From positions 1-59,195 of IMG/VR virus record IMGVR_UViG_3300008448_000086: 59,195 nt of DNA. One strand, given 5' to 3'. Positions 27,081 to 36,162 of this stretch are shown one piece after another. The position numbers and the translations under genes are program-made. Positions within the stretch are counted from its first letter, which is position 1. Every line of letters starts with the position of its first letter. The notes under the pieces are model-generated. The model had not been told where the DNA came from. It made no database searches and saw nothing but the letters and a program-made list of their open reading frames with translations. This stretch comes from a virus.

Positions 27081-28445
27081 TTAAGCACTCAGGCGCACGA
27101 AGCGGTTTGCAGCGAACACACGCAGACCAGCATAGCACAGGTGGTGTACGTTCAGTTCAGCAACATCGCTTGTAGGACTCTTAGCGAAAGCACCAGTTTC
27201 CCAAATGTGCAGGTCTTTGCCATTCACATTGTTGTAGGTAACTTCGATAGAGTTGTAACGCTCTCCAGTTTGAGGGTCACGTCCTTGAGCCATCGGAACT
27301 ACGATACCGTAGTTTTTGTACTGATGGTCAGTAGGAGTAGCACCGTATACAGCTTCAGGAGAGAACGGCATGTACTTCTTAATGTGGAAAGTATAGCCAT
27401 CCATAGTGATAGAACCGAAACCGTACATAGCAGCAGCTTCTTTGCTACCACCTACAGTACCCCAAAGGATAGCACCAGCATCGTACAGGTCAAACAGTTC
27501 GTCATCCAGCTCTTGACGTAAGAACACGTCAGCAAGCAGGTGATTCTCCATAGAACCTCCGTTGAAGTCTAAAGCACGAGTTACTTCGTGTAATTTAGCT
27601 CTGTCAAGAGAACCAGCAGTATAAGATACGCCAGTACCACGGCTTTCGATTTGGTCGATAAGACCGATAGTGTTCTTAGAAGTAGCAGAAGCGTTTGTGT
27701 TGGTAATTTGCTTACCGAAAACAAGAGTAAACTCTTTGTTGTTCATGTAACGCTTAACAGCATCTTCGAGACCTTTGTAAGAGTAATTATCACCAAACCA
27801 GATTTCTTCAATCATAGCACGGTCAGTTACTCTCCAGTCTTCGCGGATTTCAGAAACGTAGTTCAGAACTTCTTCAACACGAGGAATCAAAGCATCTCCC
27901 TTAGAAGAAGCTTCGCCTACCGCAGCTTGTCCGCGGAAGAGAATCCACTCGTTAGCATCCAGACGACCATCTACAGTAGCAGACTCAAATTGTTGAGTAG
28001 AGCTAAGAGGACGTACAGTTGCAGTGTGCGCACCAGCAGAAGTTTTGTCAACTGAAACTACTTTACCTTGGATACCAGTAGAAGCGATTTCAACTACTTC
28101 ACCTACACGGATAGGAGATTTAGTTCCGCTGTCATAGTGAGAACCAGAAGTCAAAGTGAAAGTAACAGCAGAACCATTGGTTGCACCAGTTACGTTAGCT
28201 TGTACTTGAACAGCTTGGTGTAATTTACCCAAATCTTCCCAGTGACGGATAGTTTGAGATTTCACCTGTCCTTTGAACCCGAGCATTTCCAACAGCATAG
28301 TGTAGTTCTGAGAACCATACTTGCTGATGAATTTAGGGTAGTACTGAGGTTTTAAGATACTAAGGTCACTAACGATACCTCTCGTTAGACCTGCGCCAGG
28401 ATTTACAAATGCTGACGGTTTCTCTGAGGCTGAATTGTATGCCAT
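27081..28445 (-). CDS. Major capsid protein
   Basis: 454 residues. The N-terminal arm (residues 1-75), a beta-rich insertion (about 85-165, NVTGATNGSAVTFTLTSGS) and a C-terminal half rich in alternating strands and a helix give an HK97-fold layout. VEEVLNYVSEIREDWRVTDRAMIEEIWFGD and SYKGLEDAVKRYMNNKEFTLVFGKQ form the helical core. It follows the acidic scaffold gene and is insulated by three terminators, consistent with the most highly expressed virion protein. No database test was done; the call is from order, length and codon regularity. Confidence 0.8.
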   Translation of the reverse strand: MAYNSASEKPSAFVNPGAGLTRGIVSDLSILKPQYYPKFISKYGSQNYTMLLEMLGFKGQVKSQTIRHWEDLGKLHQAVQVQANVTGATNGSAVTFTLTSGSHYDSGTKSPIRVGEVVEIASTGIQGKVVSVDKTSAGAHTATVRPLSSTQQFESATVDGRLDANEWILFRGQAAVGEASSKGDALIPRVEEVLNYVSEIREDWRVTDRAMIEEIWFGDNYSYKGLEDAVKRYMNNKEFTLVFGKQITNTNASATSKNTIGLIDQIESRGTGVSYTAGSLDRAKLHEVTRALDFNGGSMENHLLADVFLRQELDDELFDLYDAGAILWGTVGGSKEAAAMYGFGSITMDGYTFHIKKYMPFSPEAVYGATPTDHQYKNYGIVVPMAQGRDPQTGERYNSIEVTYNNVNGKDLHIWETGAFAKSPTSDVAELNVHHLCYAGLRVFAANRFVRLSA

Positions 28446-28470
28446 TTTTTGAGATTTTTAATTGTTAATA

Positions 28471-29598
28471 TTACGTGTTACCAAAGAAATAATCCACCAT
28501 TTCCTGCTCCTTACTCAGCTGTTCGTTAGGTTGTTGCCTCATTGTCGTGTCCTGAAAGTTGGCATTTTTCAACCCTTTGATGAGTAGCGATTTCGTATTG
28601 TTTACCGCCTGACTTACATGTGCATCAATAATCTTATTCAGATTCTCCAGCACATACACATCTTTGGCGATAGCAGTAGTATTAAAGCTACCATCTTCTT
28701 TAATGTAACGAGGTACAAAGTAGTCCTGTAGAGTAAACTTCTCAAGCGATTGTTTCAGATTCTGCTTTTCAGCCTGGTCTATAACAAACGATGTTTGGAA
28801 GTCTAGCTCATCGTCCTTGTACTTAGTTCCAAAACCCGTAACCTCATTCATGGCCGAGTCAATGGATTTTACGTACTTGTCCCTGAACTCCTTTATAGCA
28901 GCTTCGTCAATTTCGTTCCCTTGTGGAACTTCAGCTTGACTTGCGCTCGTTGCAATATCTGGAAGAACTATTTCCTGTTTCTTTTCCTGTAAGAAGCTTT
29001 TGGCTTCCTTCAAGTCTTTCTTTTTAAGACGCTCCATTGCTGCCACCTCTCTTTCATATCTCTTCTTAGCCTTCTCAATGTCAGCAGGGTCGTCTAAGTC
29101 TTCATCAATATCCGGCTGGTCTACACCATATCTGCTTTCAAATTCATCTTGCAGTTCAGCATCGGACAGCTCAGGGTTTTCGTATTTGAGTTTTAACTTT
29201 AAAACGTTATCGGCATCCAATTTGTCAACATTTTCAAGTTGCTTCTGTTGCTGATAGACGTTCATAAACTCATCTACCTTACCTTCCTTCAAATATTCAA
29301 AGACCTTCTTACTTGTTTCGTTAGCAAAATTAATTTCCTGATTAACAGGTTTTTCAGCAAGTTGTAGTATTTCATCAACACTTTTAAACTTACCGTTAGT
29401 TTTTTCTGCTAAAATAGCATCAAAGTCTATTTGTGTTGAAGGATTAGTTTCATGTGGAACATTGCTGTTGCCTGAAATGGCCTCTTCTGCTGCATTTACA
29501 GGCGGTTGCGAGTTACCACTTTGGGAACCTTCACCTTCTTGTTGCATCTCACCGGATGCGATTAAATCCTCGAACATCGAGGCATTAGGATTACTCAT
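28471..29598 (-). CDS. Capsid scaffolding protein
   Basis: 375 residues, strongly acidic and charged, with long helices (DAELQDEFESRYGVDQPDIDEDLDDPADIEKAKKRYEREVAAMERLKKKDLKEAK, from about residue 146). The first 60 residues are Gly/Ser/Asn-rich and disordered. These features and the position directly upstream of the capsid gene fit a head scaffold. The final 25 residues (QQPNEQLSKEQEMVDYFFG) may be the capsid-binding end. No protease domain is visible. Confidence 0.75.
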   Translation of the reverse strand: MSNPNASMFEDLIASGEMQQEGEGSQSGNSQPPVNAAEEAISGNSNVPHETNPSTQIDFDAILAEKTNGKFKSVDEILQLAEKPVNQEINFANETSKKVFEYLKEGKVDEFMNVYQQQKQLENVDKLDADNVLKLKLKYENPELSDAELQDEFESRYGVDQPDIDEDLDDPADIEKAKKRYEREVAAMERLKKKDLKEAKSFLQEKKQEIVLPDIATSASQAEVPQGNEIDEAAIKEFRDKYVKSIDSAMNEVTGFGTKYKDDELDFQTSFVIDQAEKQNLKQSLEKFTLQDYFVPRYIKEDGSFNTTAIAKDVYVLENLNKIIDAHVSQAVNNTKSLLIKGLKNANFQDTTMRQQPNEQLSKEQEMVDYFFGNT

Positions 29599-29618
29599 TG
29601 TTTTCTGTTTTTAAGTTA

Positions 29619-29750
29619 TTAATACTTGGTTTTACCTTTCATCTTGCCCATAGCAGTATTTGCTTTTTTGGACATAGTTGCAGGCTTACCTTGTTTCTTT
29701 GCCATTTTCTCTTGCATGGACTTAAATGCTGCGTTCTTTTTTGCTTTCAT
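29619..29750 (-). CDS. Very small lysine-rich protein
   Basis: 43 residues starting at ATG 29750, KAKKNAAFKSMQEKMAKKQ followed by TMSKKANTAMGKMKGKTKY. A longer frame to 29801 would run into the upstream gene and is rejected. It is extremely basic with alternating Ala/Met and Lys, like phage histone-like or head-completion minor proteins. It is the last of a chain of small basic genes between portal and scaffold. Confidence 0.6.
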   Translation of the reverse strand: MKAKKNAAFKSMQEKMAKKQGKPATMSKKANTAMGKMKGKTKY

Positions 29751-29781
29751 TTTATTTGATTTTAATTGATTACGAAGATAC

Positions 29782-30159
29782 TTATTTTCTGTATTTAGCA
29801 ACCTTTTTAGCTACGCTTTTTGGTTGTTTTACAAACTGCTTACCTGCTTTGCTTCCTTCTGCTTTTGCTCTGTTAGTTGCTGCCTTCTCGGATGCAGATA
29901 ACGAACCCCAAGCTTTCTTCGGTAAATACCTGCGTTTACCTTCTGATGGCTTGCCTGATGATGTGGTCCATTCCTGCTTAGTCCATTTAGCTAACTTGTT
30001 ATCAGATGATTTAGCACCTTTATAACCACCACCTTTCTCTTTGTATATTTTAACAGCTAACTGCATTGCACGAGCCGAGTGCTTACCGCCCATCTTAGCT
30101 TTTGCCTGCTGCTTGGCTTTCTCCCAAAGAGCAAGATTAGTTTTTGTTGCTGTACTCAT
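29782..30159 (-). CDS. Small basic protein, DUF5872-like
   Basis: 125 residues starting at ATG 30159; the frame continues upstream but only over the neighbouring gene. The second half, LAKWTKQEWTTSSGKPSEGKRRYLP, then KQFVKQPKSVAKKVAKYRK, is the LAxWxxQxWxxxxGxx...RYxP...QPKxVAxK pattern of the DUF5872 family, found in viruses of many sizes. It is thought to be a virion or DNA-associated protein, but its role is unknown. Its stop is 32 nt from the next gene's start. Confidence 0.7.
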   Translation of the reverse strand: MSTATKTNLALWEKAKQQAKAKMGGKHSARAMQLAVKIYKEKGGGYKGAKSSDNKLAKWTKQEWTTSSGKPSEGKRRYLPKKAWGSLSASEKAATNRAKAEGSKAGKQFVKQPKSVAKKVAKYRK

Positions 30160-30160
30160 A

Positions 30161-30454
30161 TTAGTATTTACCTTGTCTTGATTTAGGAGATGACTTAGTA
30201 GAACCACCTTTACCAGCCCAAAGCACCTTACAAGCCCAATATCTTGCTCCCATCTTATCGTTAGCACTACTGCACTTATGCCTTGCTTTAAATGACTTAC
30301 GAGCAGCAGCAGAATAGTTATGACCGTAACCTTCTGCTCCGAAGTGGACAATCTTTTCTTTGCTTCCCTGACAAGCCTTAACCATCATCTTCTTACCAGG
30401 TCTGGTAGAAGAGCGAGGCTTATTACAGGGCATTTCAGATTTCTTTACTGCCAT
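30161..30454 (-). CDS. Small basic Cys/Lys-rich protein
   Basis: 97 residues. The N-terminal part MPCNKPRSSTRPGKKMMVKAC is followed by KIVHFGAEGYGHNYSAAARKSFKARHKCSS and a C-terminal WACKVLWAGKGG. The FGAxGxxHNxxxxARKSFKxRHxC pattern recurs in small phage and giant-virus proteins (DUF5754-like). Four or five Cys and two His residues suggest possible metal binding. It ends 2 nt before the following start. Assignment is by recollection of pattern only. Confidence 0.6.
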   Translation of the reverse strand: MAVKKSEMPCNKPRSSTRPGKKMMVKACQGSKEKIVHFGAEGYGHNYSAAARKSFKARHKCSSANDKMGARYWACKVLWAGKGGSTKSSPKSRQGKY

Positions 30455-30461
30455 AACCTAT

Positions 30462-30722
30462 TTATTTTAAGTAAGCTTTATTAGTTTTTCTGTAATATAC
30501 AAAGTCACTAGGACTTAATCCCTGCTCTTTAGCTGCCCTGTCCTTTGCTCTCTCTTCAGCTGTCATCATATTACGCTTCTGACCTTCCTTCGTCAGCGTC
30601 TTCCCATCTGGTCTTAAATGACCTCTTTTTATCAGTATCTTAATCGCAAGAGATTTACTTCCAACCTGAGCCGTTAGCCGGTTGACCAACTGATTGCGAC
30701 CCATGAACTTTTGCGTCTCCAT
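30462..30722 (-). CDS. Small basic helical protein
   Basis: 86 residues. GRNQLVNRLTAQVGSKSLAIKILIKRGHL, then LTKEGQKRNMMTAEERAKDRAAKEQG and TNKAYLK. The GRNQLxxRLTAQVGxxxLAIxILxxRGH and MTAEERAKDRAA pattern is that of a small phage protein found beside capsid genes; I cannot give a firm family name. It overlaps the upstream gene by one base and is part of the chain of small basic genes. Confidence 0.6.
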   Translation of the reverse strand: METQKFMGRNQLVNRLTAQVGSKSLAIKILIKRGHLRPDGKTLTKEGQKRNMMTAEERAKDRAAKEQGLSPSDFVYYRKTNKAYLK

Positions 30723-30994
30723 TATTTTCTGATTCCTAGCTTTCTAAATGACCCGTAGCTTGACTTTGAAACAGCTTTCTTTTTCTTCTTCATTGGTTGA
30801 TTCACCATCGGAATAACAATCATGGCATCTCCATTCTCTTCTCCATTCTCGTCCTCATTCATTTCATTCTCCTGCTCACTCATGTTATCAATGGTCTTGA
30901 TAGCCTGATACAGAGCAAGGAACTTTGTCATTTCCTTACCTGTAAAGTTCATGCCTGCCATCATCCTGTTAAAGTTCTGTATATCTAGTATCAT
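30722..30994 (-). CDS. Small acidic-to-basic protein
   Basis: 90 residues. A hydrophobic start (ILDIQNFNRMMAGMNFTGKEMTKFLALYQAI) is followed by an acidic stretch (NEMNEDENGEENGD) and ends with a basic tail (KKKKKAVSKSSYGSFRK). It overlaps the portal gene by 4 nt. The charge segregation recalls small scaffold or head-completion factors, but no family is recognised. Confidence 0.5.
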   Translation of the reverse strand: MILDIQNFNRMMAGMNFTGKEMTKFLALYQAIKTIDNMSEQENEMNEDENGEENGDAMIVIPMVNQPMKKKKKAVSKSSYGSFRKLGIRK

Positions 30995-33366
30995 TGCTCT
31001 TCAATTAATTTATCTAAGTCTTGTTGCTTCTCTTTTTCTTGTTGGATAGCCTCTTCAGGGTCTATTCCTTGCGCTGCCAGCTGCTCCCTCATGGCCATCT
31101 CCTGCTGTTGGGCTGCCATCTCTGCTTCCATCTGAGCCTGCTGAGCTTTACCTGCAAAATAGCTATCCACTATCTCCTTCACATAACCCTCTAGTGGTTT
31201 GCCAGTCTGAAAAGACATCTTCAGTATTTCATGTACGAAATTCTGTACGTTCTGCTCTTCTTTTGCTTTTGACAGCTCCTTATCTATAGCCATCTGGGAC
31301 TGCGCCTTAATCTGCTGTATTTGAGCATCTGCCTGAGCCTTCGCCATTGCACTTCTCTCCTGCACCTGCGCATTCATCTCGGAGTTCTGTTGCGCTCTCT
31401 GCATCTCCACTTCCGTCTTCTTAGCCTTAGCACGAACAAGGAACATCTCCTGTAACTTCACATTATCAATTCTGCGAATCTTAAAGGCATCGTCAAAATC
31501 AATAAGATTATTCTGCATTGCAGTATTAATCATTGACTCTACATACGCCTTCTCCACATCATCAGGAAGCATCTCTAATTTGAAGTCAAAATACATGCCT
31601 GCAAGGTCAGCGTTGGTAAAGTACTCTCTGTAAGCCTTACCGCCATACACAACAGAGTCGTGCAGGAGGATTCCTATTTTTGTAATCGTCTGCTCACATA
31701 TCTCCAAATAAGAGTCATAGATAAAATCAGTAGCATTATTAGATTCGCGGATTTGAGATTGTAAAACGCCTAACCCCATCTTAGGATTAACGCTTGAACC
31801 TTCTCTGTATTCATTTATACCTACCTCATCTCTGATTTTACCAATATAGAAGTTGTAGACCGTGATGGCTGCCTGAAGCTGAGAAACGTTACCAACATTT
31901 GGTAACTCATTCATCGGCAGATTCTTTCTTTCTCCATCCTCATCTACGCTGTTATAATAAATATTACCCGTTTGGTCATAGATTCTTTGAAGTTCAAGCG
32001 GCTTAATATTGCCCTGACCAAGGTCTACTTCTTTAAGTCCTGATATGTCAACAGCGATACCAGCAGGTCTCATCTTAGCGATAAGCTGCTGTATCTTCAT
32101 GTGAGTAAGCGTAATCATCCGTACAGAAGAACTGATTCTTTCTGCAAGCGGAGTATTATTCATGCCGATATTATTAGGCATGTACACCGAATAGCTAAAG
32201 TAAGCTTTTGACAGCTCTTTAGGATTCGATGGACGTATCATACGAGTGTTAGGAGCAAACTCCAAAAGCATCTTTGCATTAGTTACAAATGCGCCTTTGT
32301 AGATTACTTCCATCTGCTTTTCGATAACCAGCTTATCTTCACCAACCCCTTCTGGTCTTCCTTTCTTCTTTTCTACATACTTTCTGTTATCTCTGTTCTT
32401 TTCTACCCAGTACATCGGTCTTACCGTCTTGGCTTCAAAGAACAATACCTCGATAGCGTACTCATCATAAGGTCTTGAACCAGGATTAATGTACTCATTC
32501 TTCCATTTAAACGTATATGGGTTCTGGCAGTCCTTTGATGTCTTGGCTATCTCAAACATCTTCTCTTCAGGAAGATTGTACATCTTTCTTAACTCATAGA
32601 TTTTCATTGACTTACGATGCCCCATAATAGCTGCATCTCCTAAGTCATTCTTCTCTGAGTAAGAACTGAAATAGTCTATCGGATTGATATACTCTACGAT
32701 TATTGACCCGTCATCGGATGCTCTTGTGTAGGTAACTCCGTATCCTGCGTCTCTGATGCTACAGAGTAAACTTCGTTTGATATCGTTCCAAGCGTTGGTG
32801 TGCATGACCATTGAAACACCTCGCTCCATGAGGATTTCTTCAGGTGTTCTGTAGTCAATGTTGAAGAAGATATCCAGTTCATCATAACTTTGCGGTTCAA
32901 AATCGTTTCGTTGTTTCATCTTGCCAAGTACCTCGTCGGCCATCTTGGTAAGTTCCGGCTCGAGCATTCTGAACTCGGCCATATCCCTATCATACTTTTT
33001 GCGCTTGATGCTTATGGGGTCAACAGCTGTACACTTAGGCTTTTCGGCTCTTTTCATAAACCCACCTATAAGTACCTCCATAAACTTAGGAGCAATCATG
33101 GGAGGAGTCCAGTCAAGGTTTACATAAGACTGCTTACCATCAATATTGAGGAACTGCATGTAGTCTCTCATATCCTGCTTGCCATAAGACAGCTTGATAT
33201 TCTTTGAAATCTCTACATTTCTTCTCTCAAAATACTCATTACTTACAATGGAATGAATATACCTGGCCATCTTCTGGCCAAGCTCTGCATCTGTTACCCC
33301 TTCAAGATTGAGGTGGAACTGCAATGTTGGGTTGTACGTGGGAGTCAACTTAAACAATTTTATCAA
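30991..33366 (-). CDS. Portal protein
   Basis: 791 residues, long for a portal. The N-terminal two thirds hold the expected mixed fold (LNIDGKQSYVNLDWTPPMIAPKFMEVLIGGFMKRAEKPKCTAVDP near residue 73; IREVG-like PNVGNVSQLQAAITVYNFYIGKIRDEVG near 500). The C-terminal about 130 residues are a very Gln/Ala/Met/Glu-rich helical region (QQNSEMNAQVQERSAMAKAQADAQIQQIKAQ, then QQAQMEAEMAAQQQEMAMREQLAAQ), the typical barrel or crown of podoviral portals. It follows TerL by 11 nt. Position, length and the Q/A-rich barrel make this reliable. Confidence 0.85.
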   Translation of the reverse strand: MIKLFKLTPTYNPTLQFHLNLEGVTDAELGQKMARYIHSIVSNEYFERRNVEISKNIKLSYGKQDMRDYMQFLNIDGKQSYVNLDWTPPMIAPKFMEVLIGGFMKRAEKPKCTAVDPISIKRKKYDRDMAEFRMLEPELTKMADEVLGKMKQRNDFEPQSYDELDIFFNIDYRTPEEILMERGVSMVMHTNAWNDIKRSLLCSIRDAGYGVTYTRASDDGSIIVEYINPIDYFSSYSEKNDLGDAAIMGHRKSMKIYELRKMYNLPEEKMFEIAKTSKDCQNPYTFKWKNEYINPGSRPYDEYAIEVLFFEAKTVRPMYWVEKNRDNRKYVEKKKGRPEGVGEDKLVIEKQMEVIYKGAFVTNAKMLLEFAPNTRMIRPSNPKELSKAYFSYSVYMPNNIGMNNTPLAERISSSVRMITLTHMKIQQLIAKMRPAGIAVDISGLKEVDLGQGNIKPLELQRIYDQTGNIYYNSVDEDGERKNLPMNELPNVGNVSQLQAAITVYNFYIGKIRDEVGINEYREGSSVNPKMGLGVLQSQIRESNNATDFIYDSYLEICEQTITKIGILLHDSVVYGGKAYREYFTNADLAGMYFDFKLEMLPDDVEKAYVESMINTAMQNNLIDFDDAFKIRRIDNVKLQEMFLVRAKAKKTEVEMQRAQQNSEMNAQVQERSAMAKAQADAQIQQIKAQSQMAIDKELSKAKEEQNVQNFVHEILKMSFQTGKPLEGYVKEIVDSYFAGKAQQAQMEAEMAAQQQEMAMREQLAAQGIDPEEAIQQEKEKQQDLDKLIEEQ

Positions 33367-33377
33367 AAATACTAAAA

Positions 33378-35414
33378 CTATCTTATGTTGCTGATGTCAA
33401 AGGTCTGTATATAGGATATAGACTCCTTCTTTTCTTTCAACACATTCCTAACGTCTCCTGCTGCTGCAACAAGCGCAATCATGAACGCAACAGTAATATC
33501 CGACTTGGTTCTGTTGAAATGGTCATACTCCATCATATCCTCCAGTATCTCCTTAAAAAACATCTTATGCGAGTAGTTATCAATCCAGAACTGAGCAAGT
33601 TCAAGTTGCTTATTCAGCGAGAACGGGTCTTTTGGTGATACGCCCCATGTCTGTATGGTCTTGGCTTTCCTGTTAGGGTCTATAACAGACTTAGGGGTTT
33701 TGGTAATATAGTTCTTGTAGCCCTTATCAATAAACCATTCAAAGTAATCATCATTGGCATTTTCGTAAGTAGCCTTGCATCCGTAATAAAATGCTGCCAT
33801 CTGCACTTCGGTATGGAATTGATTCTTTGTCTTAGGTCTTCCTACATACAGCGCAACTGGTAGACCTGTATTCTCAGGGTCGGTCGGGTCCTGCTGTTCG
33901 TACACTACGATAACGCCATTAGAGCCTTTCCCTACGATGATGGTAGATGCAAACGGGTCAACTCCTATCTTATACATGTGCGTATTGGTAGGCGTCCTTC
34001 CGCTGTCACCCCAGTGCATGGCATTAGGTTCTTTTGGCTGCTTTAGTATCAGCCACTTACCATTTGTGTCATCTCGGTAGTCTACCTTATTTTCTGCTGC
34101 CCATCCAAATGTAACCCTACGTAGTGGGGCAGGATTATCTTTAAGGTATTCTATCTGCTCACGAATAAGACCTACGTTAAAGAAAGACTCTGAATCATCG
34201 GCAGCAAAGGCTTCCTCTTCGCTAAAAGGCATCATCCGCTTTTCCTCAAGTCTCATCTCATCATCCTCGATGGCATCTATCTTCCTTCTAAGGTATTCTT
34301 TTGCTCCTAGTCTTATTTCTTCTCTAGTAAGGGTTGTAGTTTCCAAAAGATAAGCTTCCTGGTCTTTTGTTGGCTTTTCTATTACGCTCATCCCAAACCT
34401 GTCGATGAACCCCTCGTACCCATCGTATGCCGGCTTAAAGTATCTGTAAAGTCCTGATGGGGTAGTCTTATGCGTCATCTGATTAGACTCATTCCATAGT
34501 ACCTTAAATCCAGCTCCACCATCTTTAAGTTTATTTACGGTTGATGGCATCTCAGCAAAACCTACCTTTCTTGCACCTTTTTCTAAAGTCTTCCTTACGA
34601 TTGACCAGTACCTTTGGATTGGAACGTCTGATGGGAACTTACCCCCTTCATCAATCAATAGCCTTGTAGTTCTTTTAGAATCGTAGCTGTTTAGCTTTGT
34701 ATTTTTGAAATCTATCTGTGAGTTTAGACCTTCTGGCTTTTCTTTGATGGATGTCTGCTGCTTTTTTTTAATCCTGGATACCTGCTTCATAAAGCGCAGT
34801 ATCTTTTCAGGGTCATCACCTGCTGCGATATCGGGCTTTAGAAACAGCGGAAGGTTACGAAACGCATACACCACCATCTCCTTGAATACCGACTTAGCAT
34901 CATCCCCTGTCTTGGATACGATACCACATTTAGCCTGCTCGGTAGTAGTAGCTGTATAGATAAGATTGGAGGAGGCTTGTGATGTAGCACCCTCACGACG
35001 AGACTTAACCCTTATAATCCCTAGTACATTACTAGACTTCTCGCAATAGTCCAAGAACAGATAATACCTTCTGTCGGAGTCCCTGTATTGTGGCCGGTCT
35101 CCGTTTTCAAGGGTAAAGAAGTTAAGAAAGTAATAGTATTTGCCGGTGATGTAAGTTGGGTATCCGTTATTCATAAACCAGTACCCATCACGACACCTGG
35201 TAAGTTCCTGCATGATAAAGTCCCACTGCTCCTCGCTCCATATAGGATTGCCGTCAGAATCGTATTCAAGCTCCTCAAAGTAGTTCGGTATTTCTGTATA
35301 CTCGAAGAACTGATGACTAGGAGGCCTGTTGCTGTTCGGCAGTTGCGACGGATGCGGTTGCTCCGGAAACTGGTACGTTACCCCGTATATATTTAGGCTT
35401 GATTTTTTTGACAA
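33378..35414 (-). CDS. terL: Terminase large subunit
   Basis: 678 residues if begun at the TTG codon at 35414; no ATG occurs before residue 68, and the intervening residues look like genuine protein. Residues 136-145 (VKSRREGATS) form the divergent Walker A of many phage terminases, RLLIDEGG at 251-258 is Walker B, and the nuclease domain has the first metal-binding aspartate in IGVDPFAST (D486). It cuts and pumps DNA into the head. It overlaps the upstream winged-helix gene by 98 nt in another frame, which is unusual. Confidence 0.85.
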   Translation of the reverse strand: MSKKSSLNIYGVTYQFPEQPHPSQLPNSNRPPSHQFFEYTEIPNYFEELEYDSDGNPIWSEEQWDFIMQELTRCRDGYWFMNNGYPTYITGKYYYFLNFFTLENGDRPQYRDSDRRYYLFLDYCEKSSNVLGIIRVKSRREGATSQASSNLIYTATTTEQAKCGIVSKTGDDAKSVFKEMVVYAFRNLPLFLKPDIAAGDDPEKILRFMKQVSRIKKKQQTSIKEKPEGLNSQIDFKNTKLNSYDSKRTTRLLIDEGGKFPSDVPIQRYWSIVRKTLEKGARKVGFAEMPSTVNKLKDGGAGFKVLWNESNQMTHKTTPSGLYRYFKPAYDGYEGFIDRFGMSVIEKPTKDQEAYLLETTTLTREEIRLGAKEYLRRKIDAIEDDEMRLEEKRMMPFSEEEAFAADDSESFFNVGLIREQIEYLKDNPAPLRRVTFGWAAENKVDYRDDTNGKWLILKQPKEPNAMHWGDSGRTPTNTHMYKIGVDPFASTIIVGKGSNGVIVVYEQQDPTDPENTGLPVALYVGRPKTKNQFHTEVQMAAFYYGCKATYENANDDYFEWFIDKGYKNYITKTPKSVIDPNRKAKTIQTWGVSPKDPFSLNKQLELAQFWIDNYSHKMFFKEILEDMMEYDHFNRTKSDITVAFMIALVAAAGDVRNVLKEKKESISYIQTFDISNIR

Positions 35415-36162
35415 CTGTCTTTTCTTTTTTTACGAAGTTAAGAATACTATTAGCAAATGTCCAACCTCTTTCTGTCAGGAAGTACACATATCTTGTGCCA
35501 GTATGGTTCTTTTCTCTTCCTACAAGGCCATAGCTAACAAGTCTTTTTGTAAACTCATTAAGCTTGGCATGACCGAGCTGGATGTCTCTTTTAAACATAA
35601 TAGAGGTAGCGCCATTCTCATGCTGAGACAAGAAAAGCAAAGAGATAATATCTCTGGGCATCATCTTGGTCTTTCTCTTTACCATACTAAGCTTAGCGTA
35701 TATCCTTGCCCAAGCTAGCACATTGATGTAGTTGGTATTGATGCTTTGGTTAGGGTCGTAGAACTTAAACTTAGCTTTCAGCTCTTTATATACTTTCTTT
35801 CTTAGCGTGGATTTATATTCCTTTAGTTGTTGCTTAGCCCTTAGCTTAACATTTTCTATACGTTTCTTGTATCTTTTGACAGATGCTCTATGATTGCCAC
35901 GCTCTCTTCCAATCTTAAACCACACCTTCTTATTGGTCTTCTTTGTACTTTCTCTTACCCTTACGTATCTGTCCCATGTCTTTTCATACAGCCTTTTGTA
36001 CTTATTGGCTTTGGACAGGTCTTCTCTGCTGCGTCTTTTGTATTCTTTAATCATCCTCTCAACAGCTGCTTTTGAGTAGCGCTTGCCGGTGGGAACAAGT
36101 ATTCTTTTCCTGGGTTCGTCTGTTCCTATAACTTTTGGTGGTGGATAGTTGGTATCTTCCAT
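35317..36162 (-). CDS. Winged-helix protein, candidate terminase small subunit
   Basis: 281 residues, strongly basic. Residues about 25-145 are a Lys/Arg-rich coiled coil (MIKEYKRRSREDLSKANKYKRLYEK). Residues about 170-245 form a winged helix of MarR-like layout: PRDIISLLFLSQHENGATSIMFKRDIQL, LNEFTKRLVSYGLVGREKNHTGTRYVYFLTERG. A DNA-binding partner directly upstream of TerL would be a natural small terminase subunit. Its last 98 nt overlap the TerL start. A purely regulatory role is also possible. Confidence 0.6.
   Translation of the reverse strand: MEDTNYPPPKVIGTDEPRKRILVPTGKRYSKAAVERMIKEYKRRSREDLSKANKYKRLYEKTWDRYVRVRESTKKTNKKVWFKIGRERGNHRASVKRYKKRIENVKLRAKQQLKEYKSTLRKKVYKELKAKFKFYDPNQSINTNYINVLAWARIYAKLSMVKRKTKMMPRDIISLLFLSQHENGATSIMFKRDIQLGHAKLNEFTKRLVSYGLVGREKNHTGTRYVYFLTERGWTFANSILNFVKKEKTVVKKIKPKYIRGNVPVSGATASVATAEQQQAS

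Noticed and set aside
29751-29801. Longer start for the 43-residue basic protein
   Set aside because: The extension lies within the upstream gene's end; ATG 29750 has an A-rich leader.
30160-30351. Longer start (189 residues) for the DUF5872-like gene
   Set aside because: The extension is the antiframe of the overlapping Cys/Lys-rich gene; the internal ATG at 30159 fits the family.
32700-32900. 66-codon leftward frame inside the portal gene
   Set aside because: Unlike the frame at 14394, its product has no recognisable pattern and contains residues typical of an out-of-frame reading.
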